Positions 35,129-46,031 of a DNA stretch of 64,000 bases are shown here, one piece after another. The stretch is from Microbacterium sp. Root166 (GTDB taxonomy: Bacteria; Actinomycetota; Actinomycetes; Actinomycetales; Microbacteriaceae). Under the pieces are notes generated by a model, which saw only the letters and a list, made by a program, of their open reading frames with translations, was not told the DNA's origin and made no database searches. Both the position numbers and the translations under genes were made by a program. How positions within the stretch are numbered: position 1 is the first letter of the stretch; every line of letters starts with the position of its first letter. The stretch spans positions 248,001 through 312,000 of the forward strand of contig NZ_LMGL01000004.1 of the NCBI RefSeq assembly GCF_001427145.1. The letters are read 5' to 3'.

Positions 35129-36001
35129 ATGCCGCAGACCATCTCGTTCACCAAGGGTCACGGCACGGGCAACGACTTCGTGATCATCGCCGACCCGGAG
35201 GGCACGCTCGACCTCTCCGATGACCAGGTCGCCGTCCTGTGCGACCGGCGGTTCGGGATCGGCGGCGACGGCATCCTCCGCGTCGTCCGCACCGGCGCCA
35301 TCGACGAGGGCGCGCCGGCCGCGGCATCCGGTTCCGAATGGTTCATGGACTACCGCAACGCCGACGGGTCGAAGGCCGAGATGTGCGGCAACGGCATCCG
35401 CGTGTTCGCGCGGTACCTCGCCGACACCGGCCTGGCCTCACTCGACGAAGGGCCGCTCGCGATCGGCACGCGTGCGGGCGTGAAGACCGTCACCCGCAGC
35501 GATCTGGGGTTCGAGGTCGACCTCGGCCCATGGCGCGTGGAGCAGGACGACGTCCTGGTGCGCGCTCGGGGCATCGGCGCACCGCGGCCGGGGCTGGGCA
35601 TCGACGTGGGCAACCCGCACATCGTCGTCGCGCTTCCCGATCACCGCGAGCTGGAGGGCCTGGATCTCACCGTGCTGCCGCAGCTGCACCCCGAGCCGCC
35701 TCGCGGCGCGAACGTCGAGTTCGTGGTGCCGAGCGACCCGCTGGTGCGCGACGGCGTGGGTTCGATCCGCATGCGGGTCTTCGAGCGCGGCGTCGGGGAG
35801 ACCCTGAGCTGCGGCACCGGGGTGGCCGCGGCCGCCCTGGCGGTGCGGCACTGGGCCGGGCAGGCGGCGCCGGACCACTGGAGCGTCGAGGTGCCCGGCG
35901 GCACCCTCGCCGTCCGCATGCCCGAGGTCGACGGTGAGCGCCACGTGCTGCTGTCGGGACCGGCGACGCTGGTGTACTCCGGCGAGGTCTCGCTCGCCTG
36001 A
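35129..36001 (+). CDS. dapF: Diaminopimelate epimerase
   Basis: Converts LL- to meso-diaminopimelate without cofactor, using two cysteines; 290 residues. Cys86 is in [15 protein letters not shown] and Cys228 in [28 protein letters not shown] at the N-terminus and GANVEFV are diagnostic. With dapA and dapB in this window, it supplies meso-DAP or lysine; Microbacterium walls often use other diamino acids at the cross-link position, so lysine may be the main end product (inference). Confidence 0.96.
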   Translation: MPQTISFTKGHGTGNDFVIIADPEGTLDLSDDQVAVLCDRRFGIGGDGILRVVRTGAIDEGAPAAASGSEWFMDYRNADGSKAEMCGNGIRVFARYLADTGLASLDEGPLAIGTRAGVKTVTRSDLGFEVDLGPWRVEQDDVLVRARGIGAPRPGLGIDVGNPHIVVALPDHRELEGLDLTVLPQLHPEPPRGANVEFVVPSDPLVRDGVGSIRMRVFERGVGETLSCGTGVAAAALAVRHWAGQAAPDHWSVEVPGGTLAVRMPEVDGERHVLLSGPATLVYSGEVSLA

Positions 36002-36020
36002 GCCAGGTCCGGGAACGCCG

Positions 36021-36662
36021 TCAGGGCAGCGTGATCGGCCCGCTGCGGGGCGACCCGTGCCGGCGAACCTTGATCACGCGGAAGCCGCGTCCGGTGGCGG
36101 CGCGATGGACGCTGTAGCCGTCCTCGAACGTCGCGGCCAGCCAGCGCTGCAGCGAATCCGACCCGAGGTTGCGCTGCACGACCAGCCAGGCGTCCGCCCG
36201 CTCGTCGAGCCGGGGCATCCAGCGTTCGAGCAGTCCGTGCAGCTCGTTCTTGCCGACCCGGATCGGCGGGTTCGAGCGGATGGTCCGGAAGACGATGTCG
36301 TCGGGAACATCGTCGGGCAGCACGGCGTTGACATTGGACAGGCCCAGCGCGTCGGCGTTGCGGCGGACGAGGTCGAGCGCACGCTCGTTGACGTCCACCG
36401 CCCACACCGTGGCGCGCGGCGCTTCCATCGCGAGTGTCAGTGCGATCGGGCCCCAGCCGCACCCGAGATCGAGCAGGTTCCCGCCGGGAGGTGGCGGGGG
36501 AGTGTTCGACAGCAGCACGGCGGTGCCCGAGTCGACGTGATCGGGACTGAACACCCCGCCGGCCGTGGTCACCTCGACGTCGCGTCCGGCGAGCGTGACG
36601 CGGACACGACGCAGGTTCTCTGCGCTGGCGGGGGAAGCGCTGAAGTAGTGATCGCCTCCCAT
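36021..36662 (-). CDS. Class I SAM-dependent methyltransferase, RsmC-like
   Basis: A 213-residue methyltransferase of the MTS/RsmC type, which in other bacteria methylates guanine in 16S rRNA. SAM motif I LLDLGCGWGPIALTLA, then VWAVDVNERALDLVRRNADALG, and the base-flipping/catalytic SNPPIRVGKNELHGLLERWM (NPP in place of NPPF/Y). It begins MGGDHYFSASPASAENLRRV. ATG 36662 lies 8 nt after TACGCT on the minus strand (36676-36671), a leaderless-type start. Exact RNA target unknown. Confidence 0.88.
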   Translation of the reverse strand: MGGDHYFSASPASAENLRRVRVTLAGRDVEVTTAGGVFSPDHVDSGTAVLLSNTPPPPPGGNLLDLGCGWGPIALTLAMEAPRATVWAVDVNERALDLVRRNADALGLSNVNAVLPDDVPDDIVFRTIRSNPPIRVGKNELHGLLERWMPRLDERADAWLVVQRNLGSDSLQRWLAATFEDGYSVHRAATGRGFRVIKVRRHGSPRSGPITLP

Positions 36663-36812
36663 GGGTTTCGAGCGTAGCGGAGGTCCTCGCCCTCTCGGGA
36701 GTGCTCAGGCAATCCTGAGGAACGAGGCGGAGCCCCGGAGGCAAGCGTAGAATTCACGGATGCCGCGAACCCGCCGATGAACGGCGGAAAACGGCATCCT
36801 CGGAAGGAACTC

Positions 36813-38330
36813 ATGACGGATACGACGACACCCCCCAGCACCGACGAGACTCCGGTGGACCCGGTGGATCGCGTGCTGGCACGTGCTGAGGCGCGTTCCG
36901 GAGTGCGCGTGTTCGGTGCCGCCCAGGCGCTCCAGGACGAGGCGACGGTCGCGCGCCCCGACAGCGACGGCGAGCAGTGGGACCGTGAGGAGCGCGCCGC
37001 GCTGCGGCGTGTGCCCGGACTGTCGACCGAGCTCGAGGACGTCACCGAGGTCGAGTACCGGCAGCTGCGCCTGGAGAACGTCGTCCTCGTCGGCGTGCAC
37101 GCGCAGGGCGATCAGGAGGATGCCGAGAACTCGCTCCGCGAGCTGGCGGCCCTGGCCGAGACCGCGGGTGCCGTCGTGCTCGACGGCGTGCTGCAGCGGC
37201 GACCGCACCCCGACCCCGCGACGTACGTGGGCCGGGGCAAGGCGCAGGAGCTGAAGGACATCGTGGCCGCCGTCGGCGCCGACACCGTGATCGCGGACAC
37301 CGAGCTCGCTCCCAGCCAGCGGCGCGCGCTCGAGGACGTCGTGAAGGTAAAGGTCATCGACCGCACGACCGTGATCCTCGACATCTTCAGCCAGCACGCC
37401 AAGAGCCGTGAGGGCAAGGCGCAGGTCGAGCTCGCACAGCTTGAGTACCTCCTTCCGCGACTGCGCGGCTGGGGTGACTCGATGAGCCGTCAGGCCGGTG
37501 GCCAGGTCGGCGCCGGCGGCGCGGGCATGGGATCGCGTGGTCCCGGTGAGACGAAGATCGAGCTCGATCGCCGCCGCATCCGCACGAAGATGGCGCAGCT
37601 GCGCCGCCAGCTGCGTGACTTCGCGCCCGCGCGCGAGGCCAAGCGTGCCGAGCGCAAGCGCAACACGATCCCGTCGGTCGCGATCGCCGGGTACACCAAC
37701 GCCGGCAAGTCGAGCCTGCTGAACCGCCTCACCAGCGCCGGGGTTCTGGTCGAGAACGCGCTGTTCGCGACCCTGGATGCCACGGTTCGCCGGTCCGAGA
37801 CCACCGACGGCCGCGTGTACACGCTCACCGACACCGTCGGCTTCGTGCGCAATCTGCCGCACCAGCTCGTCGAAGCCTTCCGCTCGACCCTCGAAGAGGT
37901 CGGCGACGCCGACGTCATCGTCCACATCGTCGACGGCTCGCACCCCGACCCGGCCGCTCAGCTCGCGACCGTGCGGGATGTCATCGGCGATGTCGGCGGG
38001 CGCGACATCCCCGAGATCGTCGTGTTCAACAAGTCCGACCTGGTCGACGAGGACACCCGGCTGCTGCTCCGCGGACTCGAGCCGAAGGCGCTGTTCGCGT
38101 CCTCGCGCACGGGCGAGGGCATCGACGAGCTGCGCGCCGCCATCGAGGCCGCGCTGCCGCTGCCGGCGGTCGAGATCGATGTCCTGATCCCCTACGACCG
38201 GGGCGACCTGGTCTCGGCCATCCACGAGCAGGGCATGATCCTCGCTCAGGGCCACGAGGAGGGCGGCACGGCGGTCAGCGCACGCGTCGGCGAGCACCTG
38301 GCCTCGCGCCTGGCGCCTTTCGTTCGCTGA
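36813..38330 (+). CDS. hflX: Ribosome-associated GTPase HflX
   Basis: A GTPase that binds and splits stalled or stressed ribosomes; 505 residues. HflX N-terminal domain (HPDPATYVGRGKAQELKDIVAAVGADTVIADTELAPSQRRALEDVVKVKVIDRTTVILDIFSQHAKSREGKAQVELAQLEYLLPRL), Gly-rich hinge SRQAGGQVGAGGAGMGSRGPGETKIE, then the G domain: GYTNAGKSSLLNRL (G1), DTVGFVRNLPHQLVEAF (G3), NKSD (G4). ATG 36813 has GGAAGGA at 36802-36808; 150 bp of divergent promoter DNA separates it from the methyltransferase. Confidence 0.96.
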   Translation: MTDTTTPPSTDETPVDPVDRVLARAEARSGVRVFGAAQALQDEATVARPDSDGEQWDREERAALRRVPGLSTELEDVTEVEYRQLRLENVVLVGVHAQGDQEDAENSLRELAALAETAGAVVLDGVLQRRPHPDPATYVGRGKAQELKDIVAAVGADTVIADTELAPSQRRALEDVVKVKVIDRTTVILDIFSQHAKSREGKAQVELAQLEYLLPRLRGWGDSMSRQAGGQVGAGGAGMGSRGPGETKIELDRRRIRTKMAQLRRQLRDFAPAREAKRAERKRNTIPSVAIAGYTNAGKSSLLNRLTSAGVLVENALFATLDATVRRSETTDGRVYTLTDTVGFVRNLPHQLVEAFRSTLEEVGDADVIVHIVDGSHPDPAAQLATVRDVIGDVGGRDIPEIVVFNKSDLVDEDTRLLLRGLEPKALFASSRTGEGIDELRAAIEAALPLPAVEIDVLIPYDRGDLVSAIHEQGMILAQGHEEGGTAVSARVGEHLASRLAPFVR

Positions 38331-38342
38331 CCCGCCGCGCGA

Positions 38343-40265
38343 TCAGTCGAGTTCGAGCGCCGGGATGCCCGGAAGGTCGAAGCCGAAGACCTGACCGAGG
38401 AACGCCACCTCCGCCTCGAGCTGGCGGATCACGGTCTCGCGGCGGCGGAAGCCGTGCCCCTCGCCCTCGAAGGCCAGGTAGGCGTGGGGGATCCCTCGCG
38501 CCTTCAGTGCATCGCGCACTGCCTCGGACTGCGCCGGCGGCACCACCGCGTCGTCGAGCCCCTGCTCGATGAGCAGCGGGGTGCTCAAGCGGTCCAGGCG
38601 CGCGAGCGGCGATCGTGCCACGTACAGGGCGCTCGCGGCCGGCAGCGGACCGACCAGGCCGTCCAGGTAGTGGGCTTCGAAGTCGTGCGTATCCTCGGCC
38701 AGGGCCCGGAGGTCGGCCACGCCATACCGGCTGATGCCCGCGGCGAAGGCATCCGAACCGGTCAGCGCGCACAGCACCGTCCAGCCGCCGGCGGAGCCGC
38801 CGGCGATCGCCAGCCGCTGAGGGTCGGCGTGCCCCGCGTCCGCGTGACCCGTCGCGGCGGCGATGACGTCGTCGACGTCGACCACCCCCCATTGCCCGCG
38901 GAGGCGCTCGCGATAGGCGCGGCCGTACCCGCTGGATCCGCCGTAGTTCACGTCCAGTACGCCGATGCCGCGGCTGGTGAGGTACGCGATCTTCGCCGAT
39001 GCCGCGCCGCCGACATGGTCGGTCGGGCCACCGTGGACGAAGACGACGTAGGGCGGCAGCTCGCCGTCCGGCGCGGTCACATCGGGGTTGGTCGGCGGAT
39101 AGTCGAAGGCGTGGACGGATCCGTGGGGGCCGTCGACCGTGACGGCACGGGCCTGCGGCATCCACTCCCGCCCCCACGATGAGTCGCCGCCGGCGACCAG
39201 CTCCGCAGCGGCGGGATCGTCGACGTCCAGCACCCACAGTGCGGGACCGTCGGGTCCGGCGCCGCTGATCAGGACGCGCGAGCCGCGGACGTCTTCGATG
39301 GAGATCCCGGTGATCGCATCGCACGGCAGACCGCTGACCGCACCGTCGGTCCCGATGACAACGAGCTCGTCCGCACCGTGGGTGCGCACGGCCACGATGC
39401 GGCCGTCGTCGAGCAGAGCGAACCACCGCTGGCCCAGGGTCCACAGCGGTCCGCCGGTGTCGGCGTCGGCGGGGGCGGTGTGCTCGCAATGCAGGTCCGC
39501 CGTCAGCCGCAGACGCCAGAGGTTCCAGCGCCCGGTCGGGTCATCGGCGTAGAGCAGGTCGTCGTCGTCCATCCAGATCGGCTGCAGCGGAGCCGAGGAC
39601 CCGCCTGCCACCGTGGCCCACTCGGCCACCACGCCGTCCTCGAGGCGGCCGACGCGGAGCTCCGCACGGTCCCAGGCCATGTCGGGGTGGTCCCAGGCGA
39701 TCCAGGCTAGATGCGTGCCGTCGGGCGACAGCGTGGGGTGGGCGAGGAAGCGGCTGTCCTCGGCGAGCGACACGACCGCCGACGGCTCCCGCACGGCGCT
39801 GCCGTCCACCGGGATCTGCACGATGTCGCGATGCAGCGAGCCGGAGCCGCTGTGACGCTCCCGGACGGCGAGCAGGCTTCCGCGCTCCCACGTCAGGCCG
39901 CCGTAGCGCACGTCGCCCGACTGCGCCGTCAGCGGCCGCGGCTTCTCGCCCGGAGCGACGCGCCAGACGCGCTGGTCGGCCTTCTCGACGAAGACCAGCG
40001 AGTCGTCGTCGAGGGTGGTCCACGACCCGCCGCCGTACTCGTGCACGCGGGAGCGGGCGCTCCAGGGAGCGGCGATCACGTCGGAGACCTCACCGGATGC
40101 CGCGCGCCGGCGCACCGCGGTGCGCCCGCCCTCCTCCGGCACGGAGTCGCCCCACCAGATCTCGTCGCCGACGAAGCGGGCGCCGTCCCACCGCGGCGAT
40201 GCGGCGGACACCGCCTCCGCTGTCAGCGGGGAGGGCCAGGTTCCATAGGGTTTCGCGCTCGTCAC
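38343..40265 (-). CDS. S9 family prolyl-oligopeptidase-type peptidase
   Basis: A serine peptidase of 640 residues (dipeptidyl/acylaminoacyl-peptidase type). An N-terminal beta-propeller of about 370 residues with WD-like strands precedes the alpha/beta hydrolase domain: VFVHGGPTDHVGG, GGSAGGWTVL with the nucleophile Ser at about 490, Asp in EQGLDDAVVPP, and His in GEGHGFRR. No signal peptide, so probably intracellular peptide breakdown. GTG 40265 lies 6 nt from TAGCGT (40277-40272, minus). It is divergent from metF and convergent with hflX. Confidence 0.92.
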   Translation of the reverse strand: MTSAKPYGTWPSPLTAEAVSAASPRWDGARFVGDEIWWGDSVPEEGGRTAVRRRAASGEVSDVIAAPWSARSRVHEYGGGSWTTLDDDSLVFVEKADQRVWRVAPGEKPRPLTAQSGDVRYGGLTWERGSLLAVRERHSGSGSLHRDIVQIPVDGSAVREPSAVVSLAEDSRFLAHPTLSPDGTHLAWIAWDHPDMAWDRAELRVGRLEDGVVAEWATVAGGSSAPLQPIWMDDDDLLYADDPTGRWNLWRLRLTADLHCEHTAPADADTGGPLWTLGQRWFALLDDGRIVAVRTHGADELVVIGTDGAVSGLPCDAITGISIEDVRGSRVLISGAGPDGPALWVLDVDDPAAAELVAGGDSSWGREWMPQARAVTVDGPHGSVHAFDYPPTNPDVTAPDGELPPYVVFVHGGPTDHVGGAASAKIAYLTSRGIGVLDVNYGGSSGYGRAYRERLRGQWGVVDVDDVIAAATGHADAGHADPQRLAIAGGSAGGWTVLCALTGSDAFAAGISRYGVADLRALAEDTHDFEAHYLDGLVGPLPAASALYVARSPLARLDRLSTPLLIEQGLDDAVVPPAQSEAVRDALKARGIPHAYLAFEGEGHGFRRRETVIRQLEAEVAFLGQVFGFDLPGIPALELD

Positions 40266-40363
40266 GACCCCACGCTACGGCGAAACACTAGGTCACAGGG
40301 AGGGCCTTGCGGAACGGGCTCCGCTACCTTGGACCCATCGTCGCCCGGTCGTCCGTGAGGACA

Positions 40364-40382
40364 CCGCGAACTGAGTTCGCGG
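40364..40382. promoter_or_regulatory. 19-bp inverted repeat in the metF leader/promoter region
   Basis: CCGCGAACT-G-AGTTCGCGG (40364-40382) is a perfect inverted repeat 130 bp before metF. A possible -10 TACCTT (40325-40330) lies upstream, which would put the repeat in the RNA leader; it is followed by a CCGGGC/GCCCGG stem. It may be an operator or an attenuator for methionine genes. It does not match the SAM or cobalamin riboswitch consensus as I know them. Confidence 0.45.
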
Positions 40383-40511
40383 AACCGGGCAGGAGCGACA
40401 GCCGAGCCCGGCACCCGCCCGCGATGACGCAGCGCCCACGGAGACCCGTGCGTGCACGAGTGTCCGCGGCCGCCCGGCCAGTTCAGTCCGCCCCGATCCG
40501 AGAAGAACGCC

Positions 40512-41471
40512 ATGTCGATCGATCTCAGTGCTCCGCCGCTGCCGTTCTCGTTCGAGGTCTACCCGCCTCGTTCGGATGCGCGGGTGCCCGCCCTCCACGA
40601 GACGATCCGCCGGCTGGCGGCGTCCGGCCCGCGATTCATCTCGGTCACCTACGGCGCCGGCGGCTCCACCGGCGGCCGGTCGCTCGAGCTGCTCAGCCAC
40701 ATCCTCCGCACGACCGACGTCGAGCCGCTCGCTCACCTCACGTGCGTCGGGAGCACGTTCGCCGCCGCCAACGCCCTCGTCCGCGAGTTCCTCGACGCCG
40801 GCATCACGAGCTTCCTGGCCCTGCGTGGCGATCCGCCCGCCGGGGTCTCCGAGGACGACATGTTCCTCGGCGATCTCGAGAGCGCGGCGCAGCTCGTGCA
40901 GCTCATCGATCGCGTGCAGGCCGAGCGCGCGCCGTACTCGGAGTACGCCATTCCCGGCGTGCCGGGCGCGGCGCGGGTAGCCCCCCGCACCAAGGTCGAC
41001 ATCGCCGTCGCCGCCTTCCCCAACGGGCATCCGCGGTCGCGGCATCCGCGTGAGCACATCGACGCGCTGCTCGCGAAGCAGGCCGCCGGAGCGACCCTCG
41101 CGATCTCGCAGCTGTTCTTCCACGCCGACGACTACCTCGCCTTCGTGCAGCGCTCCCGCGAGGCGGGCGTCACGATTCCGATCCTCCCCGGCATCATGCC
41201 GATCACCTCGCCCGCCCGCCTGCGGCGCACCCTCGAGCTCAGCGGCGAGGAGCTGCCCGCCGAGCTCGCGATCTCCCTCGAGATCGAGCCGACCGCCGAA
41301 GGGCAGCGCGCCGTCGGCGTCGCACATGCGGCTCAGCTCGCCCGCGAGGTCGTCGACGGCGGCGCGCCGGGCGTGCACCTGTACGCGTTCAACAGCCACG
41401 ACACGGTGCTCGCGGTCCTCCGCGACGCCGGCATCCTGACCACCCCGCTCGAGAAGGAGTCCGCATCATGA
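40512..41471 (+). CDS. metF: Methylenetetrahydrofolate reductase
   Basis: A flavoprotein reducing 5,10-methylene- to 5-methyl-tetrahydrofolate for methionine synthesis; 319 residues, TIM barrel. Markers: [50 protein letters not shown] and [17 protein letters not shown] 40512 is preceded by GAGAAGAACGCC. It overlaps metE by ATGA, so the pair provides the methyl donor and the methyl transfer step. The upstream 246 bp contain the 19-bp inverted repeat. Confidence 0.96.
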   Translation: MSIDLSAPPLPFSFEVYPPRSDARVPALHETIRRLAASGPRFISVTYGAGGSTGGRSLELLSHILRTTDVEPLAHLTCVGSTFAAANALVREFLDAGITSFLALRGDPPAGVSEDDMFLGDLESAAQLVQLIDRVQAERAPYSEYAIPGVPGAARVAPRTKVDIAVAAFPNGHPRSRHPREHIDALLAKQAAGATLAISQLFFHADDYLAFVQRSREAGVTIPILPGIMPITSPARLRRTLELSGEELPAELAISLEIEPTAEGQRAVGVAHAAQLAREVVDGGAPGVHLYAFNSHDTVLAVLRDAGILTTPLEKESAS

Positions 41472-43804
41472 CCGAACCCACCCCCGCCTTCCCCAGCGGC
41501 ACGATCCTGGGCTACCCGCGCATCGGACGCCGCCGCGAGCTCAAGCGCGCCGTCGAAGCGCACTGGTCCGGAGCGACGGACGAAGCGACGCTCGAGGCGA
41601 CGGCGGCAGGACTGCGCCGCGCGACGCGCGAGCGTCTCGCCGCCCTGGGGCTCGGTCGCACCGACTCGTCGATCCCGGAGTCGTTCTCGTACTACGACCA
41701 GGTCCACGACGCCGCCGTGGCCGTCGGCGTGCTGCCCGAGCGTTTCGCCGAGCACCGCGCGGCCGACGGGTCGATCGGTCTCGGCGCCTACTTCACCGCG
41801 GCGCGCGGCGCGGGGGAGAACCTCCCGCTCGAGATGACCAAGTGGTTCGACACCAACTATCACTACCTGGTGCCCGAGATCGGGCCCGAGACGGCGTTCT
41901 CGCTGTCGAGCGATCGTCTGGCGCGCCAGGTCGCCGAGGCGAAGGCGGACGGGTTCACCGTGCGGCCCGTCCTCGTCGGGCCCGTCACGCTGCTCGCGCT
42001 GGCGAAGGCCACGAACGAAGCGCCGGAGGGCTTCGACCCGCTCAGCCGCCTCGACGACCTGCTGCCCGTGTACGCCGAGCTGCTCGCCGGCCTGCGCGCC
42101 GCCGGTGCCGAGTGGGTCCAGCTCGACGAGCCGGCGCTCGTGAGCGAGGCCCTGCCCGCGACCCCGGCGGCACTCGCCGACGCCGCAGCGCGCGCCTACG
42201 CGGTGCTCGGCGCCGCGACCGACCGCCCCGCGATCCTGGTGACCGCCGGGTACGCCCAGCTCGCGCCCGAGGCGTGGACCGCGCTGGCGAAGGCTCCGAT
42301 CGAGGCCATCGCCGTCGATCTGACCCGCGGCGCACTTCCGGCCGCGGTCGACGGCCTCGACGGCAAGGTCCTCGTGGGCGGTGTGATCGACGGCCGCAAC
42401 ATCTGGCGAGGCGACCTCGCGGGTGCCTGGGCCAAGCTCGAGGCGCTCGAGACGCTCGGCGCGGCGCAGGTCTCGGCGGGCACTTCGACCTCGCTGCAGC
42501 ACGTGCCGCACGACGTCGCCGACGAGACGCGGCTCGACCCGCGCCTGGTGTCGTGGCTGGCCTTCGCCGATCAGAAGACGCAGCAGGTCGTCACGCTGGC
42601 GCGGGGCCTGGCCGAAGGCGCAGAGTCCATCGCGACCGAGGTGGCCGCGGCATCCGCTGCCCTCGCCGACCGCCGGAGCGCGCCCGGCGTGCGCGACGGC
42701 GCTGTGCGCGGCCGTATCGCCGCACTGACAGCCGAGGACTTCCACCGCGGCGACGACGCGGCGCGCGTGGCCGCCCAGGACGCGGCGCTCGGGCTGCCGG
42801 TGCTGCCCACCACGACGATCGGCTCCTTCCCGCAGACCGGCGAGATCCGCCGGGCGCGAGCGCGCCACGGCAAGGCGGAGATCACCACCGACGAATACGA
42901 GGAGTTCCTCCGCGAGGAGATCGCCCGCGTCGTGACGCTGCAGGAGGACCTTGGGCTGGACGTCCTCGTGCACGGCGAAGCCGAGCGCAACGACATGGTG
43001 CAGTACTTCGCCGAGAACCTCGACGGGTTCGATGTCACCGAGAACGGCTGGGTGCAATCCTACGGCTCGCGGGCGACGCGCCCGTCGATCCTGTGGGGCG
43101 ACGTGTCACGGCCGGCGCCCATCACCGTCTCGTGGTCCGCGTTCGCGCAGTCCCTGACCGACAAGCCCATGAAGGGCATGCTGACCGGTCCGGTGACGAT
43201 CCTGGCGTGGTCGTTCGTGCGCGATGACCAGCCGCTCGCCGACACCGCGAACCAGGTGGCTCTCGCCCTGCGCGACGAGATCACCGACCTCGAGGCCGCC
43301 GGCATCGGCGTGATCCAGGTCGATGAGCCCGCGCTGCGCGAGCTGCTGCCGCTGAAGAAGGCGGACCAGCCCGCGTACCTCGAGTGGTCGGTGGGCTCGT
43401 TCCGGCTGTCCACCGCAGGGGCCGCGGACGCCACGCAGGTGCACACGCACCTCTGCTACTCGGAGTTCGACGTCGTCATCGACGCGATCGCCGCTCTCGA
43501 CGCGGACGTCACCTCGATCGAGGCGGCCCGCAGCCGCGGCGAGGTCATCGGCGACATCGCCGAGTCGGGCTTCTCGCACGGCGTCGGACCCGGCGTCTAC
43601 GACATCCACTCGCCGCGGGTGCCGTCGGTCGCCGAGGTGACCGAGCTGCTCGATCGTGCGGCGACCGAGCTCCCGCTGCGACAGGTGTGGGTGAATCCGG
43701 ACTGCGGCCTCAAGACCCGCGGGTACGACGAGACCGTCGAGTCGCTGCGCAACATCATCGAGGCGACCCGCGCGGTGCGCGAGAAGGTCGGCGCGGCCGT
43801 CTAG
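41468..43804 (+). CDS. metE: Cobalamin-independent methionine synthase
   Basis: Transfers the methyl group of 5-methyl-tetrahydropteroyltriglutamate to homocysteine; 778 residues, two TIM barrels. N-terminal domain begins [21 protein letters not shown]; the C-terminal catalytic barrel begins [29 protein letters not shown]. Zinc ligands are in [10 protein letters not shown] (His, Cys) and [12 protein letters not shown] (Cys). The 3' end overlaps the convergent membrane-protein gene by four bases. No vitamin B12 riboswitch is apparent upstream. Confidence 0.97.
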   Translation: MTEPTPAFPSGTILGYPRIGRRRELKRAVEAHWSGATDEATLEATAAGLRRATRERLAALGLGRTDSSIPESFSYYDQVHDAAVAVGVLPERFAEHRAADGSIGLGAYFTAARGAGENLPLEMTKWFDTNYHYLVPEIGPETAFSLSSDRLARQVAEAKADGFTVRPVLVGPVTLLALAKATNEAPEGFDPLSRLDDLLPVYAELLAGLRAAGAEWVQLDEPALVSEALPATPAALADAAARAYAVLGAATDRPAILVTAGYAQLAPEAWTALAKAPIEAIAVDLTRGALPAAVDGLDGKVLVGGVIDGRNIWRGDLAGAWAKLEALETLGAAQVSAGTSTSLQHVPHDVADETRLDPRLVSWLAFADQKTQQVVTLARGLAEGAESIATEVAAASAALADRRSAPGVRDGAVRGRIAALTAEDFHRGDDAARVAAQDAALGLPVLPTTTIGSFPQTGEIRRARARHGKAEITTDEYEEFLREEIARVVTLQEDLGLDVLVHGEAERNDMVQYFAENLDGFDVTENGWVQSYGSRATRPSILWGDVSRPAPITVSWSAFAQSLTDKPMKGMLTGPVTILAWSFVRDDQPLADTANQVALALRDEITDLEAAGIGVIQVDEPALRELLPLKKADQPAYLEWSVGSFRLSTAGAADATQVHTHLCYSEFDVVIDAIAALDADVTSIEAARSRGEVIGDIAESGFSHGVGPGVYDIHSPRVPSVAEVTELLDRAATELPLRQVWVNPDCGLKTRGYDETVESLRNIIEATRAVREKVGAAV

Positions 43805-45276
43805 CGCTTCCGGGGCTTCGCGGATGCCGCGGCCGACCCGGTCGCGGCATCCGTTGTCAGATCGAGCGTCGCCGCCTCGCTCGGGAGCGGCGTCGGCGCG
43901 GAGAGGTCGGCGGGATCGACGATCTCGCCGCTGTCCGGCGCGTCGAGGCTGCGATCGACGTTCGCGTGCTCGTCGGGGCGCCGCTGCAGGAGCTCCAGGA
44001 TCCAGACGACGACGAGGGCGACGACGATGACCATCACCACGTCGCCGATCGACAGCGGCCGCAGGGCGAAGAGCCACAGCACGGCGGCCACCGCGATCAG
44101 GCTGCGCACCAGCACCCGGGATCGGGCGAGCCAGCCGCCGAAGCCGCCGGTGTCGAGGCCGCGGGCGGCGAGCTGGCGTCGTGCCGACGAGTTGAGGCCG
44201 TCCACGCTGCCGCGGACCCCTCGCGCCGCCGCCGACCGGCCCATCAGCCAGCCGAGGACGGCGACGAAGACGCCGAGCACCGCGAGCACCAGCGCAGTCT
44301 GCGTCATCGCCGCGACGAGCTGGCCGTAGATGACCTGGAGCGCCGAGGGCGAGAGGTCGAGATCGGTGGCGACGATCTGGACCGCCGTGCTGCCGACCGA
44401 CAGGGCCGCTGCGAGCGATCCGGCGCCGATCGCGAGTCCGAGTCCCGTCCCGAGCACGGCGGTGCTCCGACGACGGGCGAGGCCGATGCCGAGCCCGAAC
44501 AGCGCGAGGCTGAGCACGGGAAGCCACCAGCCGAGCGCGTTGGACAGGGCGTAGACCGTGCGGATGGTGGCGAGGTTGTCGCCCTTGCCGATGATCACGA
44601 CGCGATCGATCTCGGGGATGAGCTGGGCGGCGCTGATGCCGCGGTCGATCAGGCGCTGCTGGACGGTTTCGACGATCACGCCGAGCTGGATGCCGACGCC
44701 GTCGTCCGTGCGGACGACGAGGCCGCCGCCGTCCGAGGTCGCGGCGGTGGTGAGCGCCCGGTGCGCCGCGCGGGTCGTGGTCGCCCACACGTCGGCGAAC
44801 GCCTCGGATTCCACCACACGGGTGACGCCCTCGTGCACCAGGTTCTCGAGGCCGTCGGCCGCCGGAGCCTGCAGCAGCCCGAGCGCCTGGACGGCGCGCG
44901 GCGGCAGTCCGAGATCGGCGATGCCGTCGAAGAGGTCGCCCGTCAGCTGGTGGAAGTCGACGTTCGCGTTGACGGCGTCCATCGTCTCGTCCACGACGAG
45001 CTGACGCACTTCGGGGTCCTCCACGAGCGGCGCCAGCGTGGCGACGAACGAGTTCTCCTCGACGAGCTGCACGCGTGCCCAGGCGGTGACGATCGACACC
45101 GGAACGAGGATCGCGGCGATCACGATGCAGATGGCAGAGAGCGGCGCCCGCCAGCGCCCGCCCGAGGGGCGCGTCCGCTCCGGAGGAGCCGCCGCGGCGA
45201 GCCGGGCGTTCTCGCTCTCGAGCTCGCGGATGCGGTCTGCAAGCGCCTGGGCGTCGGCGGTCTCGATGTCGCTCAT
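43801..45276 (-). CDS. Large multi-helix membrane protein of unknown function
   Basis: A 491-residue protein: N-terminal coiled-coil-like segment ([20 protein letters not shown]), a first membrane helix (about 45-68), an extracytoplasmic domain of about 160 residues ([38 protein letters not shown]...) and about five helices in the C-terminal half, ending in an acidic/Thr tail. This architecture is found in many actinobacterial proteins without an assigned role. It lies 57 bp downstream of lexA on the same strand, separated by a hairpin, so it may be transcribed by read-through. Confidence 0.82.
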   Translation of the reverse strand: MSDIETADAQALADRIRELESENARLAAAAPPERTRPSGGRWRAPLSAICIVIAAILVPVSIVTAWARVQLVEENSFVATLAPLVEDPEVRQLVVDETMDAVNANVDFHQLTGDLFDGIADLGLPPRAVQALGLLQAPAADGLENLVHEGVTRVVESEAFADVWATTTRAAHRALTTAATSDGGGLVVRTDDGVGIQLGVIVETVQQRLIDRGISAAQLIPEIDRVVIIGKGDNLATIRTVYALSNALGWWLPVLSLALFGLGIGLARRRSTAVLGTGLGLAIGAGSLAAALSVGSTAVQIVATDLDLSPSALQVIYGQLVAAMTQTALVLAVLGVFVAVLGWLMGRSAAARGVRGSVDGLNSSARRQLAARGLDTGGFGGWLARSRVLVRSLIAVAAVLWLFALRPLSIGDVVMVIVVALVVVWILELLQRRPDEHANVDRSLDAPDSGEIVDPADLSAPTPLPSEAATLDLTTDAATGSAAASAKPRKR

Positions 45277-45314
45277 GGCGCCATTCTTGCGAATGTGCGC
45301 GCTCCGCGGGGGAG

Positions 45315-45335
45315 GATCACCCGCGCGGGGTGATC
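45315..45335 (-). terminator. Hairpin at the lexA stop codon
   Basis: GATCACCC (45315-45322) and GGGTGATC (45328-45335) form a perfect 8-bp stem with a 5-nt loop. It overlaps the last two bases of the lexA stop codon and separates lexA from the membrane-protein gene. Confidence 0.65.
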
Positions 45336-46014
45336 AGACGGCGCGCAGAACCGCGACCACCTTGCCCAGGACGACCGCCTCGTCGCCGAGGATCGGCTCG
45401 AACGCGGAGTTGCGGGGGAGGAGCCAGGTGTGGCCGTCGCGCTGGCGGAAAGTCTTCACCGTGGCTTCGCCGTCGAGCATCGCGGCGACGATCTCGCCGT
45501 TGTCCGCGGTCGCCTGCGACCGCACGACCACCCAGTCGCCGTCGCAGATCGCGGCGTCGATCATCGACTCGCCCGAGACCTTCAGCATGAACAGGTCGCC
45601 CTTGCCCACGAGCTGGCGGGGCAGCGGGAAGATCTCCTCGACCTGCTGCTCCGCCGTGATCGGGACGCCGGCGGCGATGCGACCGAGGAGCGGCACCATG
45701 GCGGCGTCGCCGACCGACGGTGCCGAGTCGGCGGGGTTCTCCGTCGCGCTGCCGGGCAGGTCGATGAGGACCTCCATCGCGCGCGTCTTGCCCGCGTCCC
45801 TGCGCAGGTAGCCGCTGAGCTCGAGCTGGTTGAGCTGGTGGGTGACGCTCGACAGCGACTTGAGCCCGACGGCGTCGCCGATCTCGCGCATGCTCGGCGG
45901 ATAGCCGTGGCGTGCGATCGACCGCTGGATGACCTCGAGGATCGCCAGCTGCTTGTCGCTGAGGCTCTTGCGCCGCCGCGTCTGCGGCCTGTCGCGCCCG
46001 GTCGCGTCGCTCAT
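45334..46014 (-). CDS. lexA: SOS transcriptional repressor LexA
   Basis: Repressor of DNA-damage genes, self-cleaving when RecA is activated; 226 residues. N-terminal winged helix ([56 protein letters not shown]). Cleavage site Ala115-Gly116 (GRIAAGVPI), catalytic Ser150 (KVSGESM) and Lys187 (ATVKTF). ATG 46014 has GGAG upstream. Its leader carries a strong hairpin and a 16-bp palindrome. The divergent LysM gene is the expected SOS-controlled partner. Confidence 0.97.
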   Translation of the reverse strand: MSDATGRDRPQTRRRKSLSDKQLAILEVIQRSIARHGYPPSMREIGDAVGLKSLSSVTHQLNQLELSGYLRRDAGKTRAMEVLIDLPGSATENPADSAPSVGDAAMVPLLGRIAAGVPITAEQQVEEIFPLPRQLVGKGDLFMLKVSGESMIDAAICDGDWVVVRSQATADNGEIVAAMLDGEATVKTFRQRDGHTWLLPRNSAFEPILGDEAVVLGKVVAVLRAV

Positions 46015-46031
46015 GTCCGGCTCCTGTCTCC

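Noticed and set aside
40266..40511. SAM or cobalamin riboswitch before metF-metE
   Set aside because: No conserved SAM-I, SAM-IV or B12-box core could be found by eye; only inverted repeats remain.
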